Positions 54,828 to 63,868 are shown, numbered from the stretch's first letter. The stretch is 64,000 bases of DNA from Oceanisphaera litoralis (GCF_016907015.1 NZ_JAFBBE010000011.1:1-64000), one strand, 5' to 3'. The notes: generated by a model not told the origin, from the sequence alone. Program-made: numbers and translations.

Positions 54828-55001
54828 TCAGTCCTGACTCGCATCGAGCCAGTCCTTGCCGGTTTTTTGCTCGATATAGTCGCGAATAAATTGACGTACC
54901 TTCTGGGAGGGGGTCACGTCTTCCTCGGCACAAAGTTGTTCGAACAGGGCCTTTTTTCTGGGATCGATCAGCAGGGTCAGGCGGGCGGTTCTTTGTTCCA
55001 T
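54828..55001 (-). CDS. Small ribbon-helix-helix protein
   Basis: A 57-residue protein with the RHH pattern: basic strand RTARLTLLID then two helices (KKALFEQLCAEE and SQKVRQFIRDYIEQ). Probably a DNA-binding repressor or antitoxin-like protein, but no toxin gene is beside it. GGAG lies before the ATG. It is just upstream of aat in the same direction. Confidence 0.7.
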   Translation of the reverse strand: MEQRTARLTLLIDPRKKALFEQLCAEEDVTPSQKVRQFIRDYIEQKTGKDWLDASQD

Positions 55002-55113
55002 AACGGCTCCGATAGTCACTAAAACATGTTAATCATATTATCATTGAATGATTCATTGATGAGCATATAATCGATTAAATAATACCAAGATTATCTGTCA
55101 TCGGGAGAGAAGC

Positions 55114-56856
55114 ATGCCGCATCGGGCCCATCTTTTTTCGTTGCGTATCGGCCATGCCCTGCGCGAAAGCTGCCTGAAGGAGCGGTACGATAGCCGGCGT
55201 TTGTTCAAGGATGTACTGGCCGGGATCACGGTGGGAATTATCGCCATTCCTCTGGCCATGGCACTGGCCATTGCCAGCGGGGTGGCCCCTCAGTATGGGC
55301 TCTATACCGCCATCATTGCCGGCTTTGTCATCGCCCTGACCGGTGGCTCCCGGCTCAGCATCTCCGGGCCCACCGCCGCCTTTGTGGTGATTCTCTATCC
55401 CATCGCCCAGCAATATGGTCTGGGTGGCCTGCTGCTGGCGACCGCTATGTCGGGGGTGATCCTGGTGGGTATGGCGCTGGTGCGACTGGGCCGTTTGATC
55501 GAGTATATTCCCGAGCCGGTCATCCTGGGATTTACCGGCGGCATAGGGGTGGTGATTGCCACCCTGCAGCTGAAGGATTTTCTTGGACTGGAACTGACCA
55601 GCCTGCCCGAGCACTATGTGGGCAAGGTAACGGCGCTGATGGCGGCCTTTCCTCATCTGCACTGGCCCAGCCTGGCCATTGCGCTGCTCACCCTGGCCAT
55701 CATGCTGCTCTGGCCCCGGCTGAAAACCGGGGTGCCGGCGCATCTGCCGGCGGTGATCCTGGCCAGTGTCATCACCCTGTTGCTGAATCGCCAGGGCATG
55801 GAGATTGCCACCATCAGCAGTCAATTCAGTTACCTGTTACCGGATGGCAGCATCGGCCAGGGCATTCCGCCGGTATTGCCCGAGTGGGTCTGGCCCTGGC
55901 TGCAGCCGGGGCCAGATGGTGCTGCCTTGACGCTGAACTGGACCTTGTTGCGCGACCTGCTGCCGGCGGCCTTTGCCATCGCCATGCTGGGAGCCATAGA
56001 GTCGCTGCTGTGTGCCGTGGTGCTGGATGGCATGACCGGCAAGCGCCACAGCGCCAACAGCGAGCTGCTGGGGCAGGGTATCGGCAACATCATAGCGCCG
56101 TTTTTCGGCGGTATTACTGCGACGGCCGCCATTGCCCGCTCTGCCGCCAACGTCAAGGCCGGGGCCGAGTCGCCGGTGGCGGGCATGGTGCATGCGCTGG
56201 TGGTGCTGGTCGGGCTGGTGCTGCTGGCGCCCATGCTGGCCTACCTGCCGATGCCGGCCATGGCCGCCCTGCTGATGGTGGTGGCCTGGAACATGAGCGA
56301 GGCCCACAAGGCGGTCAAACTGCTGAACACCGCGCCTGTGGGCGATATGCTGGTGTTTTTGACCTGTTTTTCGCTCACCATACTGTTCGACATGGTGCTG
56401 GCGATTACCGTCGGCATGCTGGTGGCGGCGGTGCTGTTCGTGCGCGATATTGCCGCCATGACCCGGGTGTCGGATATTTCCTCTCATCGGCGACTGCTGG
56501 ACGGCGACTTGCCGACGGGCTGGTCGGCATTCAAGATCAAGGGCCCTTTGTTTTTTGCCGCCGCCGAGCGGGTGTTCGGCGAACTGGCAGGATTATGCCG
56601 GCAACGACGGGGCGTTATCCTGTATATGGATGCGGTGTCTATTCTGGATGCCGGCGGACTGGCGGCCCTGAATCGCTTCGTGGAACAATGCCGACAGCGA
56701 AAGATTGTGGTAGTCATGGCGGATCTGCAATATCAGCCGCTCAAGACCCTGGCCAAGGCCGGGGTAAAACCCGTTCCCGGTGAGCTGGTTTTTTATCCCA
56801 CACTGCAGGAAGCGGTGGAGCAGGTAGCCAGGGCACCACTGACGGCAGTCGGGTAA
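55114..56856 (+). CDS. dauA: SulP-family C4-dicarboxylate transporter DauA
   Basis: Inner-membrane carrier of 580 residues; E. coli DauA takes up aerobic succinate and other C4 acids. The sequence matches E. coli DauA along its full length, with AGITVGIIAIPLAMALAI, SGPTAAFVVILYP and FFGGITATAAIARSAANV. A C-terminal STAS domain (about 465-570) has ILDAGGLAALNRF. GGGAG precedes the ATG. A small hairpin (56858-56870) follows; the next gene is convergent. Confidence 0.9.
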   Translation: MPHRAHLFSLRIGHALRESCLKERYDSRRLFKDVLAGITVGIIAIPLAMALAIASGVAPQYGLYTAIIAGFVIALTGGSRLSISGPTAAFVVILYPIAQQYGLGGLLLATAMSGVILVGMALVRLGRLIEYIPEPVILGFTGGIGVVIATLQLKDFLGLELTSLPEHYVGKVTALMAAFPHLHWPSLAIALLTLAIMLLWPRLKTGVPAHLPAVILASVITLLLNRQGMEIATISSQFSYLLPDGSIGQGIPPVLPEWVWPWLQPGPDGAALTLNWTLLRDLLPAAFAIAMLGAIESLLCAVVLDGMTGKRHSANSELLGQGIGNIIAPFFGGITATAAIARSAANVKAGAESPVAGMVHALVVLVGLVLLAPMLAYLPMPAMAALLMVVAWNMSEAHKAVKLLNTAPVGDMLVFLTCFSLTILFDMVLAITVGMLVAAVLFVRDIAAMTRVSDISSHRRLLDGDLPTGWSAFKIKGPLFFAAAERVFGELAGLCRQRRGVILYMDAVSILDAGGLAALNRFVEQCRQRKIVVVMADLQYQPLKTLAKAGVKPVPGELVFYPTLQEAVEQVARAPLTAVG

Positions 56857-56910
56857 GCCGGCTTTGCCGGTGGTGTGCACCTTGATGACGCCAATCCGCA
56901 GCTACGCGTA

Positions 56911-57768
56911 TCAGAGGGCATTGAGCCCGAGCTTGAGGTAGTCGAGCAGCATGCGGGAAGCGGAGGTCAGCTTGTTTGGATCGTAACTGAAGCCAATCGA
57001 CATATTGCCAAGGGGCGGGCAGGGGGGATAGCTGGCCGAGGCTTCCAGCCCCTCGGGTACCGTGCTTCTGGTCAAGGCGCTGACCCCCAGCCCCGCCTTG
57101 ATGGCGGCATGGATCCCCAGCAGGCTGGAGGTGCAGTATACGATGCGCCAGGGCTGGTTGGCCTGGGTCAGGGCGTTGATGATCGCCTTTCGATACAGGC
57201 AGCCCTTGGGATAGAGGATCAGCGGCAGCGGCGCCTCGGGCTCCAGTATCAGGTTATTACCGCGTACCCACACCAGCGGCTCTATGATGTAATCGGTCAA
57301 CTGCGGCTGGGGCCGGTCGCTTTCTTCTATCGCCATCACCAGATCGTATTCGCCCTTGCCGTAGTCATGCAGCAGGTTGGCGCTGATGTCGCTGCTCACG
57401 TCCAGGGTGACGTTGGGGTAGGCCTGAGCAAAACGCCCTATGGTGGTGGCCAGAAACGAGACTTCGAAGTCGTTGGGGATCCCCAGCCGCACCGAGCCAC
57501 TGACCTTGGGCGAACTCAATCGCGACACCACCGCATCGTTCAAGTCCAGCATTTTCTGGGCATAGCCCAGCAGCAGCTGACCTTCTTCGGTCAGCTGCAG
57601 GCCGCTGGCACGGTGAAACAGCCGGATATCAAGCAGCTCTTCCAGTCGTTTCACCTGCAGGCTGACGGCGGGCTGCGAGCGGCCCAGTCGCTCACCGGCC
57701 TGGGTAAAGCCTCCCAGCTGATTGATGGTGACGAAGGTGCGTAGCAGATCCGTGGGCAGATTCTTCAT
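56911..57768 (-). CDS. LysR-family regulator
   Basis: A 285-residue LysR protein with helix-turn-helix GGFTQAGERLGRSQPAVSLQ near 19-38. It is convergent with dauA and divergent from the sigma-54 regulator gene, so its target could be either. The ATG has an AGG immediately before it, which is too close for a normal ribosome site, so translation may be weak. Effector unknown. Confidence 0.8.
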   Translation of the reverse strand: MKNLPTDLLRTFVTINQLGGFTQAGERLGRSQPAVSLQVKRLEELLDIRLFHRASGLQLTEEGQLLLGYAQKMLDLNDAVVSRLSSPKVSGSVRLGIPNDFEVSFLATTIGRFAQAYPNVTLDVSSDISANLLHDYGKGEYDLVMAIEESDRPQPQLTDYIIEPLVWVRGNNLILEPEAPLPLILYPKGCLYRKAIINALTQANQPWRIVYCTSSLLGIHAAIKAGLGVSALTRSTVPEGLEASASYPPCPPLGNMSIGFSYDPNKLTSASRMLLDYLKLGLNAL

Positions 57769-57911
57769 CCTGAAATCTCGACATTGTATAAGTCAATGAA
57801 CACATTATTAACATTTAATTAATAAATGAAAGCCCCAATAAAGAAAAACAGACGAACTTGGTCGGGCTTTTGGCTACCATCGAGTCATTGCGTGTCACGG
57901 AGCCGACCCCC

Positions 57912-59417
57912 ATGTCTATCTTGTTTGAATCCCAATCTGGTCATGGTCTGACCCGAGAGCTGATCGAAGTGCTGTTCCCCATGTGCGAGCAGGCCAGTGC
58001 CGGCGCCATTGCGGTCGACAAAAACGCTTGTATCAGCTGGATTAACCGTCGTTATGCCAGCCTGCTGGGGCTGGCCGATACTCACGGTGTGATAGGCCGG
58101 CCCGTGCTGAGCGTGATCCCTCACAGCCGGATGCCGGAGGTGCTGGAAAGCGGCCGGCCCCTGCTGCTCGATATCATGGAATACCGGACCCAGCAGCTGG
58201 TGGTGACCCGATTGCCGTTTTTTGATGAACAGGGGCAGGTCAGCGGTGCCGTGGCCTTTGTATTGTTCGACGACCTGCAGCCCCTGACGCCGCTGGTAAG
58301 CAAGTACCGCCGCCTGCATCAGGACTTGCTGGCCGCCAAACGGGCCCTGGCCAAAACCGGGCGGGGCACCCGTTACCATCTTGGTGATTTTATCGGTGCC
58401 AGCCCGGCGGCACTGGAAGCCAAGCGTCGGGCCCGGCTGGCGGCAGCGCGCGATATTCCGGTGCTGCTGCTGGGGGAAACCGGCACCGGCAAGGAGGTGC
58501 TGGCCCAGTCTGTTCATACCCTTTCTGCGCGGTCCGGAGGGCCCTTCGTGGGGGTGAATCTGGCGGCCATTCCCGAGAACCTGCTGGAAGCCGAATTCTT
58601 CGGGGTAGCGCCCGGGGCCTTTACCGGCGCCGACAAGCGCCTGCGCAAGGGCAAGTTTCAGCACGCCCAGGGCGGCACCCTGTTTCTGGACGAAGTGGGC
58701 GACATGCCCCTGGGCCTGCAGGCCAAGCTGCTGCGCGCCCTGCAGGAACGAGAAATAGAGCCGCTGGGCTCGAATCAGGTGGTGCCGGTGGATGTGCGGG
58801 TGATTGCCGCCACCAGCCGGGATCTGGATGCCATGATGGCCGAGGGCAGCTTTCGCTCGGATCTTTATTACCGCCTCAACGTGCTCGAAATCAAGATACC
58901 GCCATTACGGGAGCGGCGGGCCGATATCGGCATACTGTGCGAATTTCTGCTGGAAGACATCTGCAACGGCCAGGAACGCACCGAGATCACCGATGCGGCG
59001 GTGGCGCTGCTGAGCCAGCATGACTGGCCGGGCAACGTGCGCGAGTTGCACAACGTGCTGGAGCGGGCCTTTACCATGAGCGAAAGCGCGGAGGTGCTGG
59101 ACACAGACATGATTCGCCGCGTATTGCCGGTGCCGGAGCGGCAGGTTGAAACGCCGCCGAACGCCGCGAGCAGGGCCCGGGACAGCTCGGACGGGGGCTG
59201 CTTGGACGGGGATAGAACGGACGGGGATAGAACGGACGGGGATAATTCGGACGGAGAAAGCCCGGACATACGCCCGCTGGCAGAGGTGCTGGCCAAGGCC
59301 GAAGCCGACGCCATTCGGGCCGCCCTGGCCCGGTGCGGGAACAATCGCAGCCAGGCCGCCCGGCTGCTGGGCATCTCCCGCTCCGTGTTTTACGACAAGC
59401 TCGCCCGATTGTCCTGA
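57912..59417 (+). CDS. Sigma-54-dependent activator, HbcR-like
   Basis: Enhancer-binding protein of 501 residues predicted to turn on the downstream TRAP-bdhA operon. An N-terminal PAS-like sensor (about 20-130) is followed by an AAA+ domain with Walker A GETGTGKE (188-195), the sigma-54 loop GAFTGA (235-240) and Walker B LFLDEVGD (257-264). A Fis-type helix-turn-helix closes it ([18 protein letters not shown]). Between them lies a repeated Asp-Gly linker (about 435-460). The ATG at 57912 has GGAG 9 bp upstream. In Pseudomonas a sigma-54 activator controls bdhA; the likeness here rests on layout, not on alignment. Confidence 0.85.
   Translation: MSILFESQSGHGLTRELIEVLFPMCEQASAGAIAVDKNACISWINRRYASLLGLADTHGVIGRPVLSVIPHSRMPEVLESGRPLLLDIMEYRTQQLVVTRLPFFDEQGQVSGAVAFVLFDDLQPLTPLVSKYRRLHQDLLAAKRALAKTGRGTRYHLGDFIGASPAALEAKRRARLAAARDIPVLLLGETGTGKEVLAQSVHTLSARSGGPFVGVNLAAIPENLLEAEFFGVAPGAFTGADKRLRKGKFQHAQGGTLFLDEVGDMPLGLQAKLLRALQEREIEPLGSNQVVPVDVRVIAATSRDLDAMMAEGSFRSDLYYRLNVLEIKIPPLRERRADIGILCEFLLEDICNGQERTEITDAAVALLSQHDWPGNVRELHNVLERAFTMSESAEVLDTDMIRRVLPVPERQVETPPNAASRARDSSDGGCLDGDRTDGDRTDGDNSDGESPDIRPLAEVLAKAEADAIRAALARCGNNRSQAARLLGISRSVFYDKLARLS
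59205..59272 (+). repeat. 15-bp coding repeat (Asp-Gly linker) in the activator
   Basis: The unit GGACGGGGATAGAAC is present about twice exactly and twice in degenerate form. It codes DGDRT-like pentapeptides between the AAA+ and DNA-binding domains. The 15-bp period keeps frame. Confidence 0.8.
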
Positions 59418-59428
59418 AAACCAGACAC

Positions 59429-59448
59429 CTGTCCGGATTATCGGATGG
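59429..59448. promoter_or_regulatory. Upstream activator site 1
   Basis: CTGTCCGGATTATCGG begins a weak palindrome (CTGTCCG ... CGGATGG). It repeats in direct orientation at 59471, centre to centre 42 bp, four helical turns. Both lie 64-125 bp before the -24 box, where sigma-54 activators bind. Confidence 0.6.
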
Positions 59449-59470
59449 TTCAAATGATTCCTCACTGACG

Positions 59471-59490
59471 CTGTCCGGTTTTTCGGTCAG
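59471..59490. promoter_or_regulatory. Upstream activator site 2
   Basis: CTGTCCGGTTTTTCGGTCAG has half-sites CTGTCCG and CGGTCAG, one mismatch from a perfect palindrome. It shares 14 of 16 leading bases with site 1. Confidence 0.65.
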
Positions 59491-59553
59491 TGGCCGCCAT
59501 GGTTATCCTGGTTACCTATTGCAAGCCACTGTTTAACATTGCATTTACATAAG

Positions 59554-59568
59554 TGGCACGGCTTGTGC
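59554..59568 (+). promoter_or_regulatory. Sigma-54 promoter (-24/-12) of the TRAP-bdhA operon
   Basis: TGGCACGG-CTT-GTGC matches the consensus TGGCACG-N4-TTGC with one change. The invariant GG (59555-59556) and GC (59567-59568) have the required 10 bp between them. Start of transcription would be near 59580, about 70 bp before the first gene. Confidence 0.78.
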
Positions 59569-59649
59569 TCATATCTGGATGGAATATATCGCGCTCCATG
59601 GCTTCGGCAGCTGGAGCCAAAGGACTGAAGCAAGCAGAAGGAAATCTCC

Positions 59650-60732
59650 ATGATCATCAAGCACACGCTGTCCAGATTACCCCATGCCATGACCGCCGCC
59701 GCCCTGTGCGCCACCGTCATCAGCGCCCCGGTGGCCGCCACCGAAAAGGTACGGTGGCAGGTTCCGCTGGCCTTTCCTTCCCATCTGGTGGGGCTGACCA
59801 CGCCGGTCAAGCATTTGTCCGAATCGCTGGCCGCCGTCTCCGGCGGTAATGTAAAACTGCGTTACTACGAGCCGGGCGAGCTGGTGCCGCCGTTTGAAAT
59901 CATGGATGCGGTCAGCGCCGGCAAGTACCCGGCGGGTTACACCTGGGTCGGTTACGATCAGGGCACCATTCCCGCCCTGCCGCTGTATTCGGGCGCGCCC
60001 TTCAACATGGAGCCGCCGGCCTATCTGGCCTGGTATTACGAAGGGGACGGCAAGGCCCTGCTGGAAGAGATCTACGCCGAGCGCAATATTCATCCCATGC
60101 TGTGCAGCATCATAGGTCCGGAAGGCGCCGGCTGGTTCAAGCAGCAGATCACCAGCCTGGACGACTTCCAGGGCCTGCGCATTCGCTTCGCCGGCATCGG
60201 CGGCAAGGTGCTGGAGAACCTGGGCGCCTCCGTGACCATGGTGCCGGGGGCGGAAATCTTCCAGGCGCTGGAGCGCAATACCATAGACGCCACCGAATTT
60301 TCCCAGCCGGCCATCGACAAGATGCTGGGCCTGGATCAGATCGTCAAAAACTACATCATGCCCGGCTGGCACCAGACCCTGACCACCTCGCATCTGCTGG
60401 TGAATCAGGATGTGTGGCAGGGCCTGGAGCCGGAAACCCGCGCCCTGATCGAAATGGGCTGCGAGTCGGCCACCCTCAAGGGCTTTGCCCAGAGCGAGTG
60501 GGCCCAGCCCACGGCGCTGCGTGACTACGAGAAGGAAGGGGTCACGGCCCAGGTATTGCCCGAGCCGGTATTGCGCGAGCTGGAAAACGTCACCAACAAG
60601 GTGATGGATGACATGGCCGCCGAAGACGAGATGTTCAAGCGGGTGCTGACCAGCCAGCGCGACTTCATGAAACATCATTCCATCTGGCACGGCAAGGGCT
60701 ACCTGCCGCGCGACTTCTACCAGTACGACTGA
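59650..60732 (+). CDS. dctP: TRAP transporter substrate-binding protein (DctP family)
   Basis: Periplasmic solute receptor of 360 residues. A signal peptide ends near residue 30 (ISAPVAA). The TRAP DctP fold is recognisable: YYEPGELVPPFE, then SLDDFQGLRIRFAGIGGKVLENLG containing the carboxylate-binding Arg, and the signature PGAEIFQALERNTIDATEF. AAGGA precedes the ATG. Ligand unknown; the last operon gene suggests a hydroxy acid such as 3-hydroxybutyrate. Confidence 0.9.
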   Translation: MIIKHTLSRLPHAMTAAALCATVISAPVAATEKVRWQVPLAFPSHLVGLTTPVKHLSESLAAVSGGNVKLRYYEPGELVPPFEIMDAVSAGKYPAGYTWVGYDQGTIPALPLYSGAPFNMEPPAYLAWYYEGDGKALLEEIYAERNIHPMLCSIIGPEGAGWFKQQITSLDDFQGLRIRFAGIGGKVLENLGASVTMVPGAEIFQALERNTIDATEFSQPAIDKMLGLDQIVKNYIMPGWHQTLTTSHLLVNQDVWQGLEPETRALIEMGCESATLKGFAQSEWAQPTALRDYEKEGVTAQVLPEPVLRELENVTNKVMDDMAAEDEMFKRVLTSQRDFMKHHSIWHGKGYLPRDFYQYD

Positions 60733-60799
60733 CTGATAGTCCCTTGGGGGGCGGGCTCGATGTAGCCCGCCTTGTCGCCGCTCTTGCCTGGAGATGATG

Positions 60800-61486
60800 A
60801 TGTCCACCGATCCGTCTCGACATTTGTCCCAACATTCGTCCCAACATTCGTCTCGAGATTCATTTCAAGATGCGTCTCAAACAAAGGAGCACATTATTCC
60901 CCCCATGCACCCGGCCGCCGACGAGCTGCCGGTCAACGGGGTGTCACAATGGCTGGACGCTGTGGTGTCGGCCGTGGGCCGGCTCAGCTCCTGGCTGTGG
61001 CTGGCGGTGCTGCTGGTGGTGCTGAGCAACGTGTTCAGCCGTTTCGTGCTGTCGGCGGGCTCCATCGCGCTGGAAGAATTGTCCTGGCACCTGTTCGGCA
61101 TCGCCATGATGCTGACCCTGGGTTTTGCGGTGGTGAAGGACGACCATGTACGGGTGGATGTACTGCGTGAAAAATTCTCTTTGCGTACCCAGGCCATCAT
61201 AGAGCTGACGTGCATCGTGCTGCTGGCGCTGCCGATCCTGGCCCTGATGATCGACGCCCTGGTGCCCTATGCCTACAAGGCCTTCGTTTATAACGAACGA
61301 TCCCAGGCGCCAAGCGGCCTGCCGTATCGCTTCATCTTCAAGAGTGTCTTGCCCATCGGCCTGCTGCTGGTGGTCATGGCGCTGTGTTCTCGTGGTCTGC
61401 GCTGCATGACCCTGTTGTTTGCCTTTCCCCGGGCCGTGCCGCCCACGGCCAGATCGGGCAGGCATGCTTCTTCCCGGTCGACATAA
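60800..61486 (+). CDS. dctQ: TRAP transporter small membrane subunit (DctQ)
   Basis: Four-span small permease subunit. Spans begin near residue 55, and the family motif LEELSWHLFGIAMML is present. The first ~35 residues are an unusual Ser/His/Gln-rich repeat (SQHSSQHSSRDS). Three ATGs lie in a row at 60794-60802; I chose 60800 for spacing to GGAG. A stronger ribosome site AAAGGAG at 60883 points to a possible shorter form starting at 60896 (ATT) or 60905 (ATG). Confidence 0.82.
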   Translation: MSTDPSRHLSQHSSQHSSRDSFQDASQTKEHIIPPMHPAADELPVNGVSQWLDAVVSAVGRLSSWLWLAVLLVVLSNVFSRFVLSAGSIALEELSWHLFGIAMMLTLGFAVVKDDHVRVDVLREKFSLRTQAIIELTCIVLLALPILALMIDALVPYAYKAFVYNERSQAPSGLPYRFIFKSVLPIGLLLVVMALCSRGLRCMTLLFAFPRAVPPTARSGRHASSRST

Positions 61487-61497
61487 AAGAGGTCAAA

Positions 61498-62868
61498 ATG
61501 GAGCTGGAAACCGTGTTGGTGGTGGCCATGTTTGCCTCCTTTATGGGGCTGTTGCTGCTGGGCTTTCCCGTCGCCTGGGTGCTGGCGGGCATCGGCCTGC
61601 TGTTTGCGCTGGCCGGCCATGTGCTGGTGGAGCAGTTTGACGCTAACCTCTGGTTCACCTGGAACGGCACCATAGGGGTGCTGGACGCCCGCATCTTCGG
61701 CATTGTCGCCAACGAACTGATGGTGGCGCTGCCGCTGTTTATCTTCATGGGCATCATGCTGGACAGATCCGGCATCGCCGAAAAGCTGATGCACAGCCTG
61801 GTGCGACTGCTGGGCCCCTTGCGCGGTGGCTACGCCATTACCGTGGTGATTGTCGGCCTGCTGCTGGCGGCCTCGACCGGCATCGTCGGCGCCTCCGTGG
61901 TGCTGCTCGGCATGCTGTCGCTCGGCCCCATGATGCAGGCCAGCTACAGCAAGAGCCTGGCGGTGGGCACGGCCTGTTCGGTGGGTACCCTCGGCATTCT
62001 GGTGCCACCCAGCATCATGCTGGTGTTGATGGCCGACCGCCTGGGTACGCCGGCCGCGTCGGTGGGCAAGCTGTTCATGGGGGCGCTGCTCCCCGGTGTC
62101 ATGCTGGGCCTGATGTATGTGCTCTACATAGTGCTGCTGGCCTGGATCAAGAAGGACGCGGCACCGGCCCCGAAATACACCGAGCGCATGGATCTCCGTG
62201 CCTGGCTGGACGTCATCGGCGCCGTGGTGCCGCCCATGGTGCTGATAGTGGCGGTGCTGGGCTCCATCTTCATGGGCATTGCCACCACCACCGAAGCCTC
62301 GGCGGTCGGGGCGGCAGGGGCCCTGCTGATGGCCTTGCTGAGCAAGCGCCTGAGCCTGAAGGTACTGCAGGAATCCCTGTACCAGACCAGCCGCACCACC
62401 GCCTTTATCTTCGGGATTTTCATCGGCGCCACCGTGTTTGCCGCCGTGCTGCGCGGGCTGGGCGGTGACGACGTGATCCGTGATGCCATTACCGGGCTGC
62501 CGTTCGGCACCACCGGCATCATGATCACCATCCTCTTCATCACCTTTCTGCTGGGCTTCTTTCTCGACTGGGTGGAGATCACCCTGATTATCTTGCCGCT
62601 GGTGGCCCCCGTGGTGTTTTCGCTGGGGGTGGAGCCGGTGTGGTTTGCGGTGCTGTTTGCCCTGTGTCTGCAAACCTCGTTTCTGACCCCGCCGGTGGGC
62701 TTTGCGCTTTTCTACATCAAGGGCGTGTGCCCGCCGGGTATTACTACCCGCCATATCTATCTGGGGGTGCTGCCCTTTATCGCCCTGCAATTGCTGGGCC
62801 TGGTGCTGGTGTTCTGTTACGAGCCCCTGGCCACCTGGCTGCCGACCCGGGTCTACGGCGGCCTGTAA
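61498..62868 (+). CDS. dctM: TRAP transporter large membrane subunit (DctM)
   Basis: Ion-coupled permease of 456 residues with about 12 spans. The IT-superfamily motifs (ASTGIVGASVVLLGMLSLG and TLGILVPPSIMLVLMA) are clear. The ATG at 61498 has AGAGG ahead. It follows dctQ by 11 bp and precedes the dehydrogenase by 34 bp. Confidence 0.92.
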   Translation: MELETVLVVAMFASFMGLLLLGFPVAWVLAGIGLLFALAGHVLVEQFDANLWFTWNGTIGVLDARIFGIVANELMVALPLFIFMGIMLDRSGIAEKLMHSLVRLLGPLRGGYAITVVIVGLLLAASTGIVGASVVLLGMLSLGPMMQASYSKSLAVGTACSVGTLGILVPPSIMLVLMADRLGTPAASVGKLFMGALLPGVMLGLMYVLYIVLLAWIKKDAAPAPKYTERMDLRAWLDVIGAVVPPMVLIVAVLGSIFMGIATTTEASAVGAAGALLMALLSKRLSLKVLQESLYQTSRTTAFIFGIFIGATVFAAVLRGLGGDDVIRDAITGLPFGTTGIMITILFITFLLGFFLDWVEITLIILPLVAPVVFSLGVEPVWFAVLFALCLQTSFLTPPVGFALFYIKGVCPPGITTRHIYLGVLPFIALQLLGLVLVFCYEPLATWLPTRVYGGL

Positions 62869-62902
62869 CCAACGAATATGCTGCTTGAAAGGAGAAAGAA
62901 TC

Positions 62903-63682
62903 ATGCGTCTTGAACACAAGGTGGCCCTGATCACCGGTGCGGGCCAGGGCATAGGCCGGGCCATTGCCGAGCACTATGCCCGGGAAGGCGCCAGCGTCGC
63001 GGTGGCGGATCTGGATCTGGGCCGGGCCGAGCGGGTGGCGCTGGCCATCGTCGCGGCGGGGGGCCGCGCCATCGCCCTGGACATGGACGTGACCGACGAA
63101 CAGGCGGTAGAGCAGGGCATGGCCCGGGTGGTGCGCCACTGGGGTCGGCTGGACATCGCATTGGCCAACGCCGGCATTCAGCATATCGCGCCCTTGCACA
63201 AGCTGACCTTAGATGACTGGAACCGGGTGCTCAAGGTGCACCTGGGCGGCGCCTTTCTGGTGACCCGTGCCGCCTTGCAGCAGATGTACCGCAACGGAGG
63301 CGGTGTCATGCTGTACATGGGCTCTGTGCATTCCATGGAGGCCTCGCCGCTCAAGGCGCCTTATGTCACCGCCAAGCACGGCATGCTGGGCCTGTGCCGC
63401 TCGGTGGCGCGAGAAGGAGCCGAACACGGGGTGCGCAGCAACATCATCTGCCCCGGCTTCGTGCGCACGCCATTGGTGGACAAGCAGATCCCGGAGCAGG
63501 CCAGAGAGCTGGGCATCAGCGAAGCCGAAGTAATCCGCAATGTGATGCTGAAAAACACCGTCGACGGCGAGTTCACCACCCTGGAAGACGTGTCCGAGCT
63601 GGCGGTGCATCTGGCGGCCTTTCCGTCGGCGGCCCTCACCGGACAGGCGATGGTGGTCAGCCACGGCTGGCACATGCAGTGA
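62903..63682 (+). CDS. bdhA: 3-hydroxybutyrate dehydrogenase (SDR)
   Basis: NAD-dependent short-chain dehydrogenase predicted to oxidise D-3-hydroxybutyrate to acetoacetate. The Rossmann motif TGAGQGIG (11-18), catalytic Ser in MGSVHS, and Tyr-x3-Lys in YVTAKHG are present. The substrate-loop sequence GFVRTPLVDKQIPEQARELGISEAEV is characteristic of this enzyme group. The family's usual GGW end is SHGWHMQ here. GGAGAAAG precedes the ATG. Other 3-hydroxy acids remain possible. Confidence 0.82.
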   Translation: MRLEHKVALITGAGQGIGRAIAEHYAREGASVAVADLDLGRAERVALAIVAAGGRAIALDMDVTDEQAVEQGMARVVRHWGRLDIALANAGIQHIAPLHKLTLDDWNRVLKVHLGGAFLVTRAALQQMYRNGGGVMLYMGSVHSMEASPLKAPYVTAKHGMLGLCRSVAREGAEHGVRSNIICPGFVRTPLVDKQIPEQARELGISEAEVIRNVMLKNTVDGEFTTLEDVSELAVHLAAFPSAALTGQAMVVSHGWHMQ

Positions 63683-63691
63683 TGGTGATAA

Positions 63692-63732
63692 TGATGCGAG
63701 AGGTGAGAGGTGAGGCGTAAGGCGTGATACGG
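63692..63732 (+). repeat. GTGAGG-type repeat after bdhA
   Basis: Degenerate units GCGAGAG, GTGAGAG, GTGAGGC, GTAAGGC, GTGATAC, GGGAGG follow the bdhA stop by about 10 bp. Close to the repeats after syd and catM. Confidence 0.6.
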
Positions 63733-63744
63733 GAGGAGTAAATG

Positions 63745-63778
63745 CACCAAGGCATCACCCGGGGGTGATGCCTTGGTG
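63745..63778. terminator. 16-bp perfect hairpin after bdhA
   Basis: CACCAAGGCATCACCC (63745-63760) pairs exactly with 63763-63778 around GG. It lies between convergent bdhA and the terminal permease gene, so it probably ends both transcripts although no long T tract follows. Confidence 0.7.
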
Positions 63779-63825
63779 TCAGGGAAAACGGTGGCCGGAT
63801 CGGGGTAAAAGACAAATCCGTTGCC

Positions 63826-63868
63826 GTTCAGTCTTCTATCTCAGTCGTCTAGCTCAGTCTTCTAGCTG
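63826..63868. repeat. 13-bp direct repeats over a stop codon
   Basis: TCAGTCTTCTATC, TCAGTCGTCTAGC and TCAGTCTTCTAGC follow one another. The last copy contains the TGA stop of the terminal permease gene. Confidence 0.75.

Noticed and set aside
54828-55001. Antitoxin of a toxin-antitoxin pair
   Set aside because: The RHH fold fits, but neither neighbour (aat, dauA) is a toxin and no small partner frame is present.
61288-62964. 558-codon minus-strand frame opposite dctM
   Set aside because: Gln/His-rich low-complexity composition and no family likeness; the opposite TRAP gene is clear.
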